NCBI GenBank assembly: GCA_907163375.1
Contig: CAJQUW010011534.1
Location: forward strand, 370,341-434,340
Direction: 5' to 3'
Length of the DNA stretch: 64,000 bases
From: Prostheceraeus crozeri
Taxonomy: Eukaryota; Platyhelminthes; Polycladida; Euryleptidae
Part shown: piece by piece, positions 52,378 through 63,695 of the stretch
Position numbering within the stretch: the stretch's first letter is position 1
Layout: each line of letters starts with the position of its first letter
The notes under the pieces: model-generated
What the model saw: the letters and a program-made list of their open reading frames with translations, nothing else
What the model was told of the DNA's origin: nothing
Databases searched by the model: none
Program-made: the position numbers and the translations under genes

Positions 52378-54506
52378 TTCACTTCATATGTGAAAACATC
52401 GTTGATTATTGTGTTTCTGTCACAAGTGACTTTGTTATAACATCTGTAAAACAAAATACACGTGTTGACATCAAGTCTGTGGTCGGATTTGGACGGAAGT
52501 TGACGAAGTGGTCTCAGTTAGAAGCTGTGATATCTGTTACAAAATCAACGCTACCTTCATTTGAAATCGAACTCAATTGTGCTGCAGAAAACATTGAGCG
52601 TTCTATGCAGTTCGCTGACATCGACATGGATGTGAGGCGACGTCTTGAATTCTTATTATTTCAAGTAAAACACATGTCATCTCGTCCATACGAGTATCCA
52701 GCTTCCATTTTGAAAGTGAGTACAGAACTGTTGTTAGCCGGAACAAAATCATATAACATTTGTAGAAAGCACCTACTACTCCCTCATCCTGATACTGTCA
52801 AAAAGCATATAGGAAGTTTGAAAAGTACTGGCAGTGTTGCTGATGCCAAAGACACTATAAATGCCGTTTTTCACAAGCTTGTTGGCATTCAGAGAACATG
52901 TTTGTTGTTGTTCGATGAAGTGTACATAACACCCTCTGCAAGATACCGCGGTTGCCATCTTTTAGGCAGAGCTGAAGATGATCCAAATAAAACAGCTAGA
53001 ACTGTTTTAAGTTTAATGTTGAAACCACTTTTGAGTCATCGAGCTTTTATGGTTCGTCTAATTCCGGTTTTTTCATTGACTGCAGAGTTCCTTGAATGTG
53101 AGATTTTGAAGCTTGTTGAAATAGTGAATGAATGTGATGGTAAAATCAAAGCATTTATTTGTGACAGCGCATCGGTTAATAGAAGATTCTACAAATCTAT
53201 CTGCTCTTCAGATAACGAAAATTATTTGTTTAAACATCAGTCCACTGATTCATACATTTACTGTCTACACGACACAGTACACTTATTAAAAAATGTGAGG
53301 AATAATTGGATTTCTGAAAAGAAAAAAGAGATCAAATTTGAGTTGCCAAACAAAGGCACAGTTGTAGCTAAATTTAGTGACTGCATCAAATTGTATAGAT
53401 CTGAGGCATCCAATATTGTTAAGCGAACAAATCTCACATATCAATCATATTTTCCGTCTTCAACAGAGAAGCAAAATGTTCGCCACGTGCTCCGAGTCTT
53501 TAATGAGAAAACAGTAGCCGCACTTGTGAATGATGGATGTATTGATACTGCGAAATTCATAGATTATTTTCTTAGGTTGTGGAAGATGCTAAACATCAAA
53601 ACCATAGAGGGACACATTCGCTTGAACGACTCTGATAGAAAACCTTTCTCCGATCCGAATGATAACAGAATTGTATTTCTTCGTGAAACAGCTGAAGCCA
53701 TTTCAAGAATGCCCGGAAATTCAGGGCCGTACAGAATACAGTCTTTCACGTCTGTTACTAGAGACGCCTTTGCCCAAACTCTGCGTGGGCTGTCCAAATT
53801 GATTCAGGAGCTATTGAGAGACGAAGCATTAAAATACATCTTACCAGGTATTTTTCAAACTGATCCTTTAGAAGGCGAGTTTTCATGCTATAGACAAATG
53901 AGCGGCGGGAACTACTATATCGGCCTAGACCAACTTTTGTGTAGCGCCAGACTGCGTAAATTGAAATTATTTGAGGAATTGGATATCGATCGTAGCGAAT
54001 TCTTTCATGTTCAGAATTTGTGTTGCTCGAAAGAAATGAGTGATGATGAATTGAGTGTGATTGACTCTCTTTTCGAAAGATCAAACTCTTTGTCCGACAA
54101 TGAACGCTCTTCCTTGTATTATATATGCGGATACATATGCTTCAAGGAAGGTATTGTGAATGATTCAGAATCGGATCTGTTGACTGATGAATCGGGTAAT
54201 CGTTTTATTTGTGAGTTCACCGACTTAGTGAGCAGAGGGAAACTGACTTATCCCCGTCATGATGTGGTATATTTTGCTTTTGTAACATATACGTTCTTTC
54301 CGAAAGATAAATCTATTAATTGTGGAAATCTCTTATGTCACAGGTTCCTCTACATTTATGAGTCTCTCTGTTTTTGCTTTCCGAACTGTCTAAATGTGTG
54401 TCGGCGGTTGGTGAATTGCTTCTTCAAGGGACAAGTGAATATGAGCTCGGATGAGCTGAGCTCATCCAAAGCTGCCAAGCGAAAACGACAAAAACTTAAT
54501 TCGTAG
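52281..54506 (+). CDS. P-element-like transposase catalytic region, 741-codon frame intact
   Basis: The long frame matches P-element/THAP9 transposases from the first helices to the C-terminus. The RNase-H-fold acids, counted in this frame, are D212 in CLLLFDEVYI, D295 in AFICDSASVN and E531 in TDPLEGEFSCYRQMSGG. The family signature HDTVHLLKNVRNNW (about 330-343) starts the GTP-binding insertion region. The C-terminus has a Cys-containing module (YYICGYICFKEG) and a Ser/Lys-rich tail (SSSKAAKRKRQKLNS) with a nuclear-localisation look. There are no stops or indels within 2.2 kb. Only the junction with the THAP frame is off by one. The true product would begin at 51901 if the frames were joined; ATG 52281 is just the first Met of this frame. 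Drosophila P transposase is a GTP-dependent cut-and-paste enzyme; the same is inferred here. Confidence 0.92.
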   Translation: MDIIHRSTLLKTFIEDHDLWVVKRSSTDVVKMIHFICENIVDYCVSVTSDFVITSVKQNTRVDIKSVVGFGRKLTKWSQLEAVISVTKSTLPSFEIELNCAAENIERSMQFADIDMDVRRRLEFLLFQVKHMSSRPYEYPASILKVSTELLLAGTKSYNICRKHLLLPHPDTVKKHIGSLKSTGSVADAKDTINAVFHKLVGIQRTCLLLFDEVYITPSARYRGCHLLGRAEDDPNKTARTVLSLMLKPLLSHRAFMVRLIPVFSLTAEFLECEILKLVEIVNECDGKIKAFICDSASVNRRFYKSICSSDNENYLFKHQSTDSYIYCLHDTVHLLKNVRNNWISEKKKEIKFELPNKGTVVAKFSDCIKLYRSEASNIVKRTNLTYQSYFPSSTEKQNVRHVLRVFNEKTVAALVNDGCIDTAKFIDYFLRLWKMLNIKTIEGHIRLNDSDRKPFSDPNDNRIVFLRETAEAISRMPGNSGPYRIQSFTSVTRDAFAQTLRGLSKLIQELLRDEALKYILPGIFQTDPLEGEFSCYRQMSGGNYYIGLDQLLCSARLRKLKLFEELDIDRSEFFHVQNLCCSKEMSDDELSVIDSLFERSNSLSDNERSSLYYICGYICFKEGIVNDSESDLLTDESGNRFICEFTDLVSRGKLTYPRHDVVYFAFVTYTFFPKDKSINCGNLLCHRFLYIYESLCFCFPNCLNVCRRLVNCFFKGQVNMSSDELSSSKAAKRKRQKLNS

Positions 54507-55838
54507 ATGTACACAGCATCCAAATTGATGCATTTTTGCCTTTGAAATATATGTTTTTTGCCTATAAATTGGTTTTCCTAATTTAAAAAGTTTCTTGTAA
54601 AATATTGATAATTAAGGGTCAGTCTATAAAAAAATTTGCTTACTTCTGACATTCTGCGTCCTGGCACTACTTATAACATATTTAGTAGTCCTTGTATGAA
54701 CACATACGCAAGATTCCTTGTTATTTTCCCATAATACCCGTTTCACCTTGTTGTGGAGGATATTTCCTGATTAGAGACGAATTTCCCATTTTCAAAAGTT
54801 CGGGAGTGTTACGGGCCACCTGTTGGGGTGTCATGGACCACCAATTAATATTTGTAGAAATGCGACAATAATGATGTTCCACAACAGTCAAATTGAAGAT
54901 GCTCCCTACACATGAGCGATTAATTATTTGATTGACCGGTTAATAGATAGGCTAATAACAGGCAAAAATGAAGACGAATAATTCAGTTCAGTCTTCTTGC
55001 TATGCGAAGACATGATAATCAAAAAGATATGACTGAGAATAATCTGCGTGAGAGCTGTAAATAAACACTCATAAAGATTGATCAATTCCAAACGAAGTCA
55101 GTAAACTGCTTGAAACCCATTCATAATCGTTCTAGCTGGTTATCAACCCCAATTTATGAACATTAGTTTGCAGACTCACTGGATGTAAGTATGCTGTAAA
55201 AACACTGCCATGAAGCAATGTATTGATTGACAATATTGCAGCCTGAGATAGCAGTCCAAGTAATTACGTGGGATAACATGCCTTAGGCACAGCCCTCTGC
55301 AGATGTGGACTAGGCCTATTACTCCTACTACTCTTTTTCACCCGATGTCTCGACTTGTTGGTTTCCTATTGCTTACATCGCTTTAACTTTCGGTGACCTT
55401 TCACAACATACTGCAACGTATTTTCCTTTTGGCTATGTTTGTGCTTGAGTAGAATGAAGAACTTTTTTGGCGACTTTTAAGGTATTTCGGGGAATTGTGA
55501 GGTGGTCCATAACTCCCCACCATAAATACACTTGCAAAATCAACTGTTCCTAGAAAATGTGAATACATTTCAGCCAGCCGTTTTTGTTTTCTCGAAGATG
55601 GTTAACCATGCTACATCTCCACAGTCAGAATCTAAATTGGTGTTCAAGCATGACTTATTCAGGAGAGAAAAAAACATACAAAAAGAGCACTCGAATTTTC
55701 GTAAAAACCTAATTTGGGGAAAAATTGAAAAAAATTATTTTTGTAGTTAAAGACACCATACATGTTCTTATTTACAATGGCTTCGTTCTCATATGCTCGA
55801 AAATTAGTTTGCAGGTTGAAAAGCATTTCTTAAAGGGT
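54507..55838. other. Non-coding right part of the P-element-like transposon
   Basis: No gene. It contains subterminal motif copies and a short frame at 55532-55750 with no family motif. Confidence 0.5.
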
Positions 55839-55867
55839 GATGGCCCATAACTCCCCGCTCTTCCCTA

Positions 55868-57507
55868 CTTGCGAAACAATTCAGTAACTACTGAACTTTC
55901 AATCGTAGCTAACTTTCACAGTTTATAGATGTCATCCAAGTTTCAAGTTCAATTGTGATGCAACTTCATCATAGAATAAGTCAGTTATTGCATGGGAGAA
56001 ACCGCATCGAATCCATGCATGAATGAATGGCATTAAGAAACTACTTAATTTTATAATTATCAAGAACGCACCTGTTGGGTCTTTCAATTGTATCTCACAT
56101 CGCAACATACTGTGATTAGCAGACTAATGAATAAAAGAACGTTTTTTAAACGCAAGTAGGCCTGACAGTTAGAAAAGGACAATTATACATAACAGAATAC
56201 GAAGGAATATAGTGAATTGGAATAGAGCTACGTATAAAAATTCATTATAATCTATAAGCCAAATCAGATGATTCCGAAATAAAAGCTAGGATTATTTGAA
56301 TAAGAATTGGAGATCAAGTCGAGTATCGTAGATAATGCAGAGACGCAACTGTTTGACTTGCTTCAAGGAAATTCTGGGAGATATTTCACAGCAATTTTTT
56401 GCTGTTTAGTGAAATGAGAAGACAATCTTCACACAAACGTCTCCAGAGGCGACGAATCGGATGAATGATGCGCTATCAATGGTTTTCAAAATATGTGACG
56501 TTTTCTTATTTTAAAAACAACTATTTTTTGCAAAATTCATAATGCGTTAATACAAGTTCATATCTGATAATGACAACTCACTTTCAGTGTTTTTCTTCTC
56601 TGGTTTTCATATCATGTGCAAATGTAGCGAATACGGGTTAAATCCTGTCTGCTGATTCCCGATAATATTACCAGTTAACAAAATCATGAAAATCCATTTC
56701 GCCACCATAGACGTACCATATGAATGTTTTGCTACCCACTGTGATTTTGAATTCAGGTCGCGATACCTTCAACTGAATTTTTTTCAAGTCGAACAGTTCA
56801 TGGACACACTAACATACTTTTAGATTGGAAAAGGAAATCCTTTCCCTCCAACTCTCTTGGTTCGTTCTTCAGATGACCAACATTTGACGCATCAGGTGAA
56901 TGAGCTGCTTTTTGAGAATCGTCCGTCAGCTCCACTGAAATCGTATCAAATCCAGTGATAAGTCCACCTGCAACAGTCGAATGGTATTTCTTTTCAGCAA
57001 GACGAATCCCGCTATGCAAAATTGTCAGATATTTACATTTCGCAAATATTTTCTTCAGACAGTAAGGCAGTCCGACAGCGTAGTGTAGACACCTCCTATT
57101 GCGCAGTATATGAATGCTTTGTGTTCCAGATGGCGTTGAGTATCTGAGAGCTCAACATACAGCATAGTACCTTTTTCGATCCCTCCTTCGTTTCTCCGAT
57201 TTCTCGTCGGGTGAAATCAATATCGTGGATTCACCCCTATCGTTAGACTTAAATTCATGATACCCAAGTGCATCTGCAAATTCTCCAATATTTCATGAAG
57301 TGGAGTATCCGGTGGAAGTACATCGCTTTTGTCATGTTCAACATTTTCCATATATCTGAAATAAGAGAAATATTCATTTGCTGATTGTATGAAAGCCAGT
57401 TTCATATGGCATGAAGGAATTCTGAATGTAGCGCGACACTTCGATTACCTAAAGAGAGCAACAACTATTAAGTCAGTAAAAGACACCCTTGATTCCCTAA
57501 CCGCACT
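55868..57507. other. No recognised gene
   Basis: Minus-strand frames at 56798-57019 (ending in an acidic ELTDDSQKAAHSPDASNV stretch) and 57217-57405 look somewhat coding-like. They match no family, and their order gives no clear protein. Confidence 0.35.
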
Positions 57508-57580
57508 GTCCTGACCCAGAAATCGAGCCTAAGTCCGTGGTGTAGATGAGCTCACACCTTATTCACTAGGCCACACTGAC
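57508..57580 (-). repeat. tRNA-derived SINE head
   Basis: On the minus strand GTGTGGCCTAGTGAATAAGG fits a Pol III A box and TTAGGCTCGATTTC a B box, about 35 bp apart. The cloverleaf is imperfect, so it is a SINE head or tRNA pseudogene rather than a working tRNA. Confidence 0.55.
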
Positions 57581-60500
57581 GGTACAAAAGGAATACGTCA
57601 CTTTCATCAGCAGAATTAAATGAGCAGCAATCATTTACAAGAGTATCTTCTTGAAGTCTGCTGTTATACGCAATCTTAATGAGTTTAGTGACCTTACCAT
57701 GGTAATGCTGGCAAAAATCAGCAATAGCATCGAAATTCCACATAAATGCTGCCACGGTGATTTCGACTATTGCTGTAACTGTACTTTATGTGCCAAAAAA
57801 AATATCGAGTTACTGTTCTCACTTATGAAAGTGCATTTGCCTAAAGATTTTCTGACATTTCATACGCAATTATACATAAACAGAAGGGATTACATCTGGT
57901 TAAGAATTGCGGATTGTGCGTCGAAAAAAGAAAAGATGCCTTTTACAGAAAAAAATACAAAAAATTAAAAAACACTGTTTTTAAACATATTTAAAACATA
58001 TTTTTTACAAAACATATATTTAAGCGAACGTGACATTTTTCGTACTTGAAATCAAATAGACATGCGAAAATTTTCATTTTATTCTACTTGAGATTTCTGC
58101 TCTAACATTTAAGATACAAAATTGATACTTGGACAGGAGCTAGCTGATATCCGTGACTACAATTTCGTGTTAAAATGAATTTGATAACTATATTCTGGTT
58201 TACAAGATATGGCGATCGATTTGTGTTAGTCACGTGACATTTTGTCCAACCATCTAAACATATATCCAACATTAGGTTTTTGATCCCAAACCACTGAAAT
58301 GAAATCTGGAAGCAACAAATTAATGAATAAAATGTGCATTCTTCTTCTTCTTCTTAGAACAAAGAACTTGAACAAATGAATAGTTTTGCTTTAGTAGGCC
58401 TATTTCAGGACATCGAACACAGCACAAAGTACTACAGCGCACAGTCGGACAAAATCTACTCGATTTCTTCGAGTTGACTTTTAGAAATGGTTAAGATAAG
58501 ATGTCGAGATGGTTCATCCTTCAGACACGAAGTACATCTTCGAATGGATAGGCCTACTCTCCGCTGTTGAACGACCTTTGCCACTGAAATCTCGTACTTG
58601 GAAGTGGCGGACGTAAGGAAATTCATTGCGATCATCGGAACTCCTTGTCACTGGTTGCTTCATGGAAACTGAAGTTAACTAAGGCTGTCGCATGGTACGA
58701 GAACATTTACGACCTTCAAGTCAAACAGATTGTCAGCATTGTCAATACAGCTCCAACTTGATTCTTCGCTGTGGACGACATCATCGCCAATAGTTCTCAG
58801 ACTGGAAACGTCTGTCGGCTCACTCATCTCGCAACTGAATTTGTGAAACAATGTACAATCACCTTTTTGGGCCATGCAGAACATTTTGGTAATTTTAGTA
58901 AAAGAGGTATAGAATTGAAGTTGGCTGGAAACACAGAATTAGATTCATCTGCGCGTGTCTTCGGTTTCCTAGAAAGGAAGAATCATATCTAACCTTAACA
59001 TCGAAATGGCACATCACAGAATTAGACAACTTGCTCCTTCTCGAATGGATAATTCGTGTATCGCTTGCTACTGGAAATGGCAAACAATAAGCTGTCAGCA
59101 GAGTAACCGGAGCCAATGAGAGATGCGTGCGTGATGTGATGAAAACATCAAGTGAACTAATTTTCGTACGCCTGCTACTTTTTTCGATAATGATAAGATG
59201 AGCCAACATTATAAAGAAAACTTGTGCGCATTGATCTGAATTCTTCGAATCTGATTTTAACAGACGGAAAATAGCTGCGCGTCTTGGTGGATTCGGCAAT
59301 TTCGGCAATCAAAACACTTTGATAGAACTCACATTAATCCCCAAGCGACGCACGATTTTTTTTCCTATCTCTGTAAGGTATAAGGAATTCCTTTTTGCCC
59401 ACTTAATAAGTTCATAGATGTGCCGGCGATTTCGTATTAATCACACTTCTAGCAAATCGAAGCAGATAAATAAAATATTTAATTCTGCGGTTGGAAATGT
59501 TTCAGATAGATAATTAGAATACCAGTGAGTCTCTTGTCATGTTGTGATACAACCGCCTTATCGTCCTGACTGTTTACAATCATATTTTTTGCAAGACCCC
59601 ATTGTAAACATGACGCTTATTGGCTATTGGCGGCAACTTCATCGTCAGAGGCATCCTTCACATTTTAAGGGGCAAAGAAATTCCTAGTAGGATAGCGTGC
59701 CAAATATTTACTCAGGAAATGAAGCGATGAAACTTTTATCGGACCAAATTTTGAGGGAACTGAATGAGAAAATGACTGACTGAAAGAACAATTGCACTAC
59801 TTGGACGATCAGAACCTTGCCAAAGGACACTTAGTAAACAATGTACATCTGCTTCTTCCATTGAGTATGGTGGATCTCGCATTGAAAAAATAGTTGAGAA
59901 AATCTCAACAAAATCAATTGGCATGCACTGCTTTAGTACCATCATCTTCAATACCCTATCCTACTCAATACAAGAAGTTTGAACATTTTGCAATGTTACA
60001 AAAATTCCGGTGAAGTATCTACAACATCCGTATGCAGCTCATCTATAGTTGCAGACATATTGCGGTTAACCCATACTGGTCATGGTACGCTGGTATAGGC
60101 CTACTTTCCCGTTACCACTTGCGCCATTTGCGCATCTTAATGGTAGTGCAACGTAGAGGATAGTTATGGAGGCAAATTTGTTGCCACCGACACATGAATC
60201 ATGAGCTCATCCAACAGTTGTGGCCTGGTGACATTTGCATGAGTTTTTGCTCTTTCATGCAGTCGGCCCCGTTGGTCACGTGACGAGTTTCAATGCCGTT
60301 TTACGAAAAGGTGCATTCTAAAAAAAATTTCCACCTCATGTCTCGGCTCGCGTGGAATGGCCCTTCAGATTTTAAACATGTATTCAAAGCATCATATTTC
60401 AAATATCAGTCATATCTAGAAGTGATTCTTTAATTTCTTGAGATCTCCGGAAAGCGACAGAAATTGGGCGGTCCACAACAGAGTCAGTCTCATTAGATCG

Positions 60501-61184
60501 AGTTATCAAATTCTTGGGGCAGGTTTGAGATTAAGCAGACGATTATAGGCTCGGATAGTAAAGGTCACATTTTCACTACTTTGAATAAAGTTTTTAAATC
60601 TCTTTACCAGTGTAATACTCCACAGTGAATGATGCTTCTCGTTGAAAACAATGACATTTTTAGAAATTCCATTGAATTATTTGATATCCATCAACTTGAG
60701 AATCACCAGTGAGCTTTATTAAACCAATTTTCCATTTTCCTTTTATATTGGAATATGAATTTGTCATAACTTTTGCACTGTTAGAAAGGAATAAACAGTG
60801 TTTCATGATCGACTGAGATAACAGCGAAATTTGACGGTTTCAATAATGTGCGTCCAATAAAGCGATATACAAAAATGAAACTCTTCGTAAGAATAGTATA
60901 GCAAAACATCACGTAGTATATCACGTGAGAATTTTATATTGGAAAGACTGTCTGCATGTAAAATACTATGCACCGACGGCATTAGAAAGTCATATATGAT
61001 AAAAGTGCATTTTACAATCACCTGAGAGATAAGAATGGGGGAGATGCGGAATCGGTAATTTCGAGTCGGTCTGATTTAGAGATTTCATCCCATGTACACT
61101 TCCTAATCCCATGATTCCGGGATAGTAAAGTCCATTCCCGGGGATCCCTGGATTTTTAAACAAATAGATCTACAGTGCTGATTG
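57581..61184. other. No recognised gene
   Basis: AT-rich, with a CTT microsatellite near 58340-58356. The largest frames (58895-59308 minus, 137 codons; 57651-57968 plus, 105 codons) have no family motif. Confidence 0.4.
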
Positions 61185-62543
61185 CACGGTGTCACAAGTG
61201 AAGCTCTACAACTTTCATCGGAAATAACTTTTATTGCCATCAAACTTCAAAAAATAACTATAGCCAGTCACAACCTTTTAAAATGCCTAATTTCTGAAAG
61301 ATGTCATTTCTTCACACTGAATTCAATTGGTCACCTGGAGGGCACTGCTTTTATCAGATAAATGAATAATATTTCTTTTGCTATGAATTGTTGACATCTC
61401 TCACATTAAAGCGGAACACCATGGCAATTTGCAGTTCTCATTCTCTGATGCAAATACCGTGCTGACGACGTGGACAAGACATGACCACCCCAATATTCAG
61501 ATTGGGACGAGAACGCAGTGGCGCAGTGATGACCACTTTCAATCAGTTGCCAAAGATGTCGGTTTGATGAGCCAATGATGAGATAAATTATCGAGTGATA
61601 ACAACCATCTTCCTCATGACAGATGGAAAGCTATCATACCTGCACACCACTGTGCAGCCTCTGCACCAGCTAAACATTGTTGGATGGATCAGGATTAAAT
61701 CTGACGGACTGATTCGGCCACTGGTGCTCGATGACAGCTATCTCGTGATTCTGTGTAACTAACTGATTGAAAGCGGTTATCATAATGCCAACGTTCTCTG
61801 CTGTGGCCTTGTGGTAGAGTGTTCGTTCTGCGTCCGGGAGACCTTGGTTCAAATCTTGGCCGAGTCAAACCTAAAACTTTTAAAATAGGTACACTCTGCA
61901 TTCTTGCTAAACACTCAGCACGAAAAAGAATGAGAGTGGTAAATGACAACTTGGCCACATGGAAGAAAGGCTCCGTGCCTAATGTGCTTCCGAGTATAAA
62001 CAATGTTCATACATTTTATTTTTTATTTTGGTTCTCGTCCCACCGGAGTGTTGGAATTGTCCTGTCTTGTCCACGTCGCTCTACTTGCCCGAAAAGGCTT
62101 TGATGGTCGGTCTTGAAGAAATTGCCTCCTTTCTGTCCCCAGTCCAGCACGGTATTTTTTTCACAATAATAGCCAATTGCTATGGTGATCCGTTTTTTAT
62201 ATGCGAAAAATATCAACAGTTCAGGGCATGATGAGTAGAACGCAAGCAAGATATTATCGTTCAATAGCATCAGCAATATTATTAACTTATCTGATAAAAC
62301 CAGTGCCCTCCAGGTGACCGAAAAGACAACAAAAATTGTTAAATTCAGTAAGAATGCCACCTTTCAGAAATTAGACATTTTGAAAATTGTTGTGACGCCA
62401 GTTAAAGTTAGTTTTTAGAAATTATTCTTTTGTCAAAAAACTTTTAACTCTAGTATTATGTTAAAATTTGGTGGCAATGCATCGTTCCATTACAAACAAA
62501 ATTATTCCTTGCAAGAGTTGGAACGCTACATTTGCGACATCCT
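61185..62543. mobile_element. Long-terminal-inverted-repeat DNA element, non-coding, carrying a SINE
   Basis: The outer ends CACGGTGTCACAAGTG (61185) and, read inward from 62543, CAGGATGTCGCAAATG are related. Similarity continues inward over about 180 bp with gaps. It includes CCTAATTTCTGAAAG (left, about 61287) against its inverse near 62365, and GGTCACCTGGAGGGCACTG (left, about 61331) against its inverse near 62312. The interior has no transposase but holds a tRNA-derived SINE at 61800-61935. The CAGG.TGTC start is like some Tc1/mariner ends, but no TA duplication is visible. Confidence 0.65.
61800..61935 (+). repeat. tRNA-derived SINE
   Basis: A box TGGCCTTGTGGTAGAG (about 61803) and B box GGTTCAAATC (61846) are spaced as in a tRNA. 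The flanking pairing is CCTTGG/CTTGGCC. Downstream, a tRNA-unrelated body (CTGCATTCTTGCTAAACACT and CAGCACG) follows. A short frame covering it (61819-62103) is not a gene. Confidence 0.7.
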
Positions 62544-63305
62544 GTACTGTATATCTACTTGTAGATAAACAGGCTTTGCTCTTGATGATCTTCTTTATGT
62601 AGAATTTTCTACAACCGATAATCTGACCATAAGTGATAAATACAAGCGTGGGTGATTTGAGTATTGTGAGTCATTTACTCGTATAGTGAACCTACACAGC
62701 AAATATTACCAGACATTCACACTTGCTGCTTGGAATCATTTTTGGTTATTGGAGGCTGTTGCATTGAATTCCCATCAAATAACCAAAATATCTAAGGTTC
62801 TATCCAAGCAGTCGATTGACTTCTGCGCTGGAACACCATTGATGGTGTATTTATCATGGTAGACACCATGTCCGTGATGCGAAAGTTGGAACGGAAAGGG
62901 CAGTCGGAATTCGCATTGGGGAAACGTAGAGGAAGTGGAGCGAGCTAGTTAGCCTGTTGACCAAGAAAAGCATTTCGTTAAAGAACGGCCCACGTTTACC
63001 AGCTGTGCGAAAGATGTCTTAATTCTTGCTGCCGAAATATGGTCCATCACTCAGAAATTGACTGAGTACCGGTACCGGCAGCTAGGTATGATTGCGCATG
63101 CCGCGTTATGTGTGAAGAAAATGTGCCAAGTGACAAAGTGGCAAGACTATGTGGCCTACTTGAGATGTCTGTGAATGCCTGAATGATAGGAGTACACCTC
63201 GGAAGTAAATGTAATCAAGCATGCAAATAGTTATTTATGAGTACAACTGTAATACGCTATCAAGATGAAGCGTGATCATTTAGAGGAACCACCTACCAGA
63301 AAAGG
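62544..63305. other. No recognised gene
   Basis: AT-rich; nothing recognised. Confidence 0.4.
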
Positions 63306-63695
63306 GTCGTAGTAAAATCAGACCAAAGTAACAAAAACCCGACCAGCACCGACCAAGCTCGTAAGCTGTGCTCGGTGCACATTTCTCTTCATAAACAATT
63401 TCTTTCATCCCCAATCAAGCACACGACATCCATAAAACACATCCGATCACGTTCTAACACCTCCGACCAGACCGATTTCGATTCCATTCCGATCAACAAT
63501 CCGACCAGACCCGACCAACACCTTTAACTAAGGTCGGAGCTGTTGAAGTGTGGTCGGATGTGATTTATTAATGTCGTGGGCTTTATTAGGGATGAAGGAA
63601 ATGATTTTTTAAGAGAAATATACACTAACCACTGTTAAAAGGGTTGGTCGGTGCTGGTCATGATTTTGGTGCTTTGGTTGGATTTTACTACTATC
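63306..63695. mobile_element. MITE of about 390 bp, imperfect palindrome along its whole length
   Basis: The ends GTAGTAAAATC (63308) and GATTTTACTAC (ending about 63692) are inverted. Matching continues through CCGACCAGCACCGACCAA against its partner TTGGTCGGTGCTGGTCA near 63644-63661, and through TTTCTCTT...CCTTCATCCC. Arms of about 165-180 bp show roughly 75% identity by eye. Several (C)CGACCA motifs are repeated within the left arm. It is non-coding. Confidence 0.75.

Larger units (their letters stand above)
51561..55867 (+). mobile_element. P-element-like transposon, 4.3 kb
   Basis: The ends form inverted repeats: TAGGGGAGAGCGGGGTATTA at 51561 and, read inward from 55867, TAGGGAAGAGCGGGGAGTTA. 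Similarity continues for about 30 bp (GATCACC and CCATCACC). Inside are a THAP-domain frame and a long P-element transposase frame in + orientation. About 1.3 kb of non-coding sequence follows, with copies of a GGTCCATAACTCCCC-like motif near 54815-54842, 55503-55520 and 55840-55855. An 8-bp target duplication is expected, but the flanks (AAGTCAAT and CTTGCGAA) do not match. Either the true ends differ slightly or the flanks have diverged. Confidence 0.86.

Noticed and set aside
51553-55875. 8-bp target duplication around the P-type element
   Set aside because: The flanks AAGTCAAT and CTTGCGAA do not match, so no duplication is claimed.
61819-62103. 94-codon frame over the SINE
   Set aside because: It starts inside the tRNA-derived head and has no protein motif. 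It is a chance frame.
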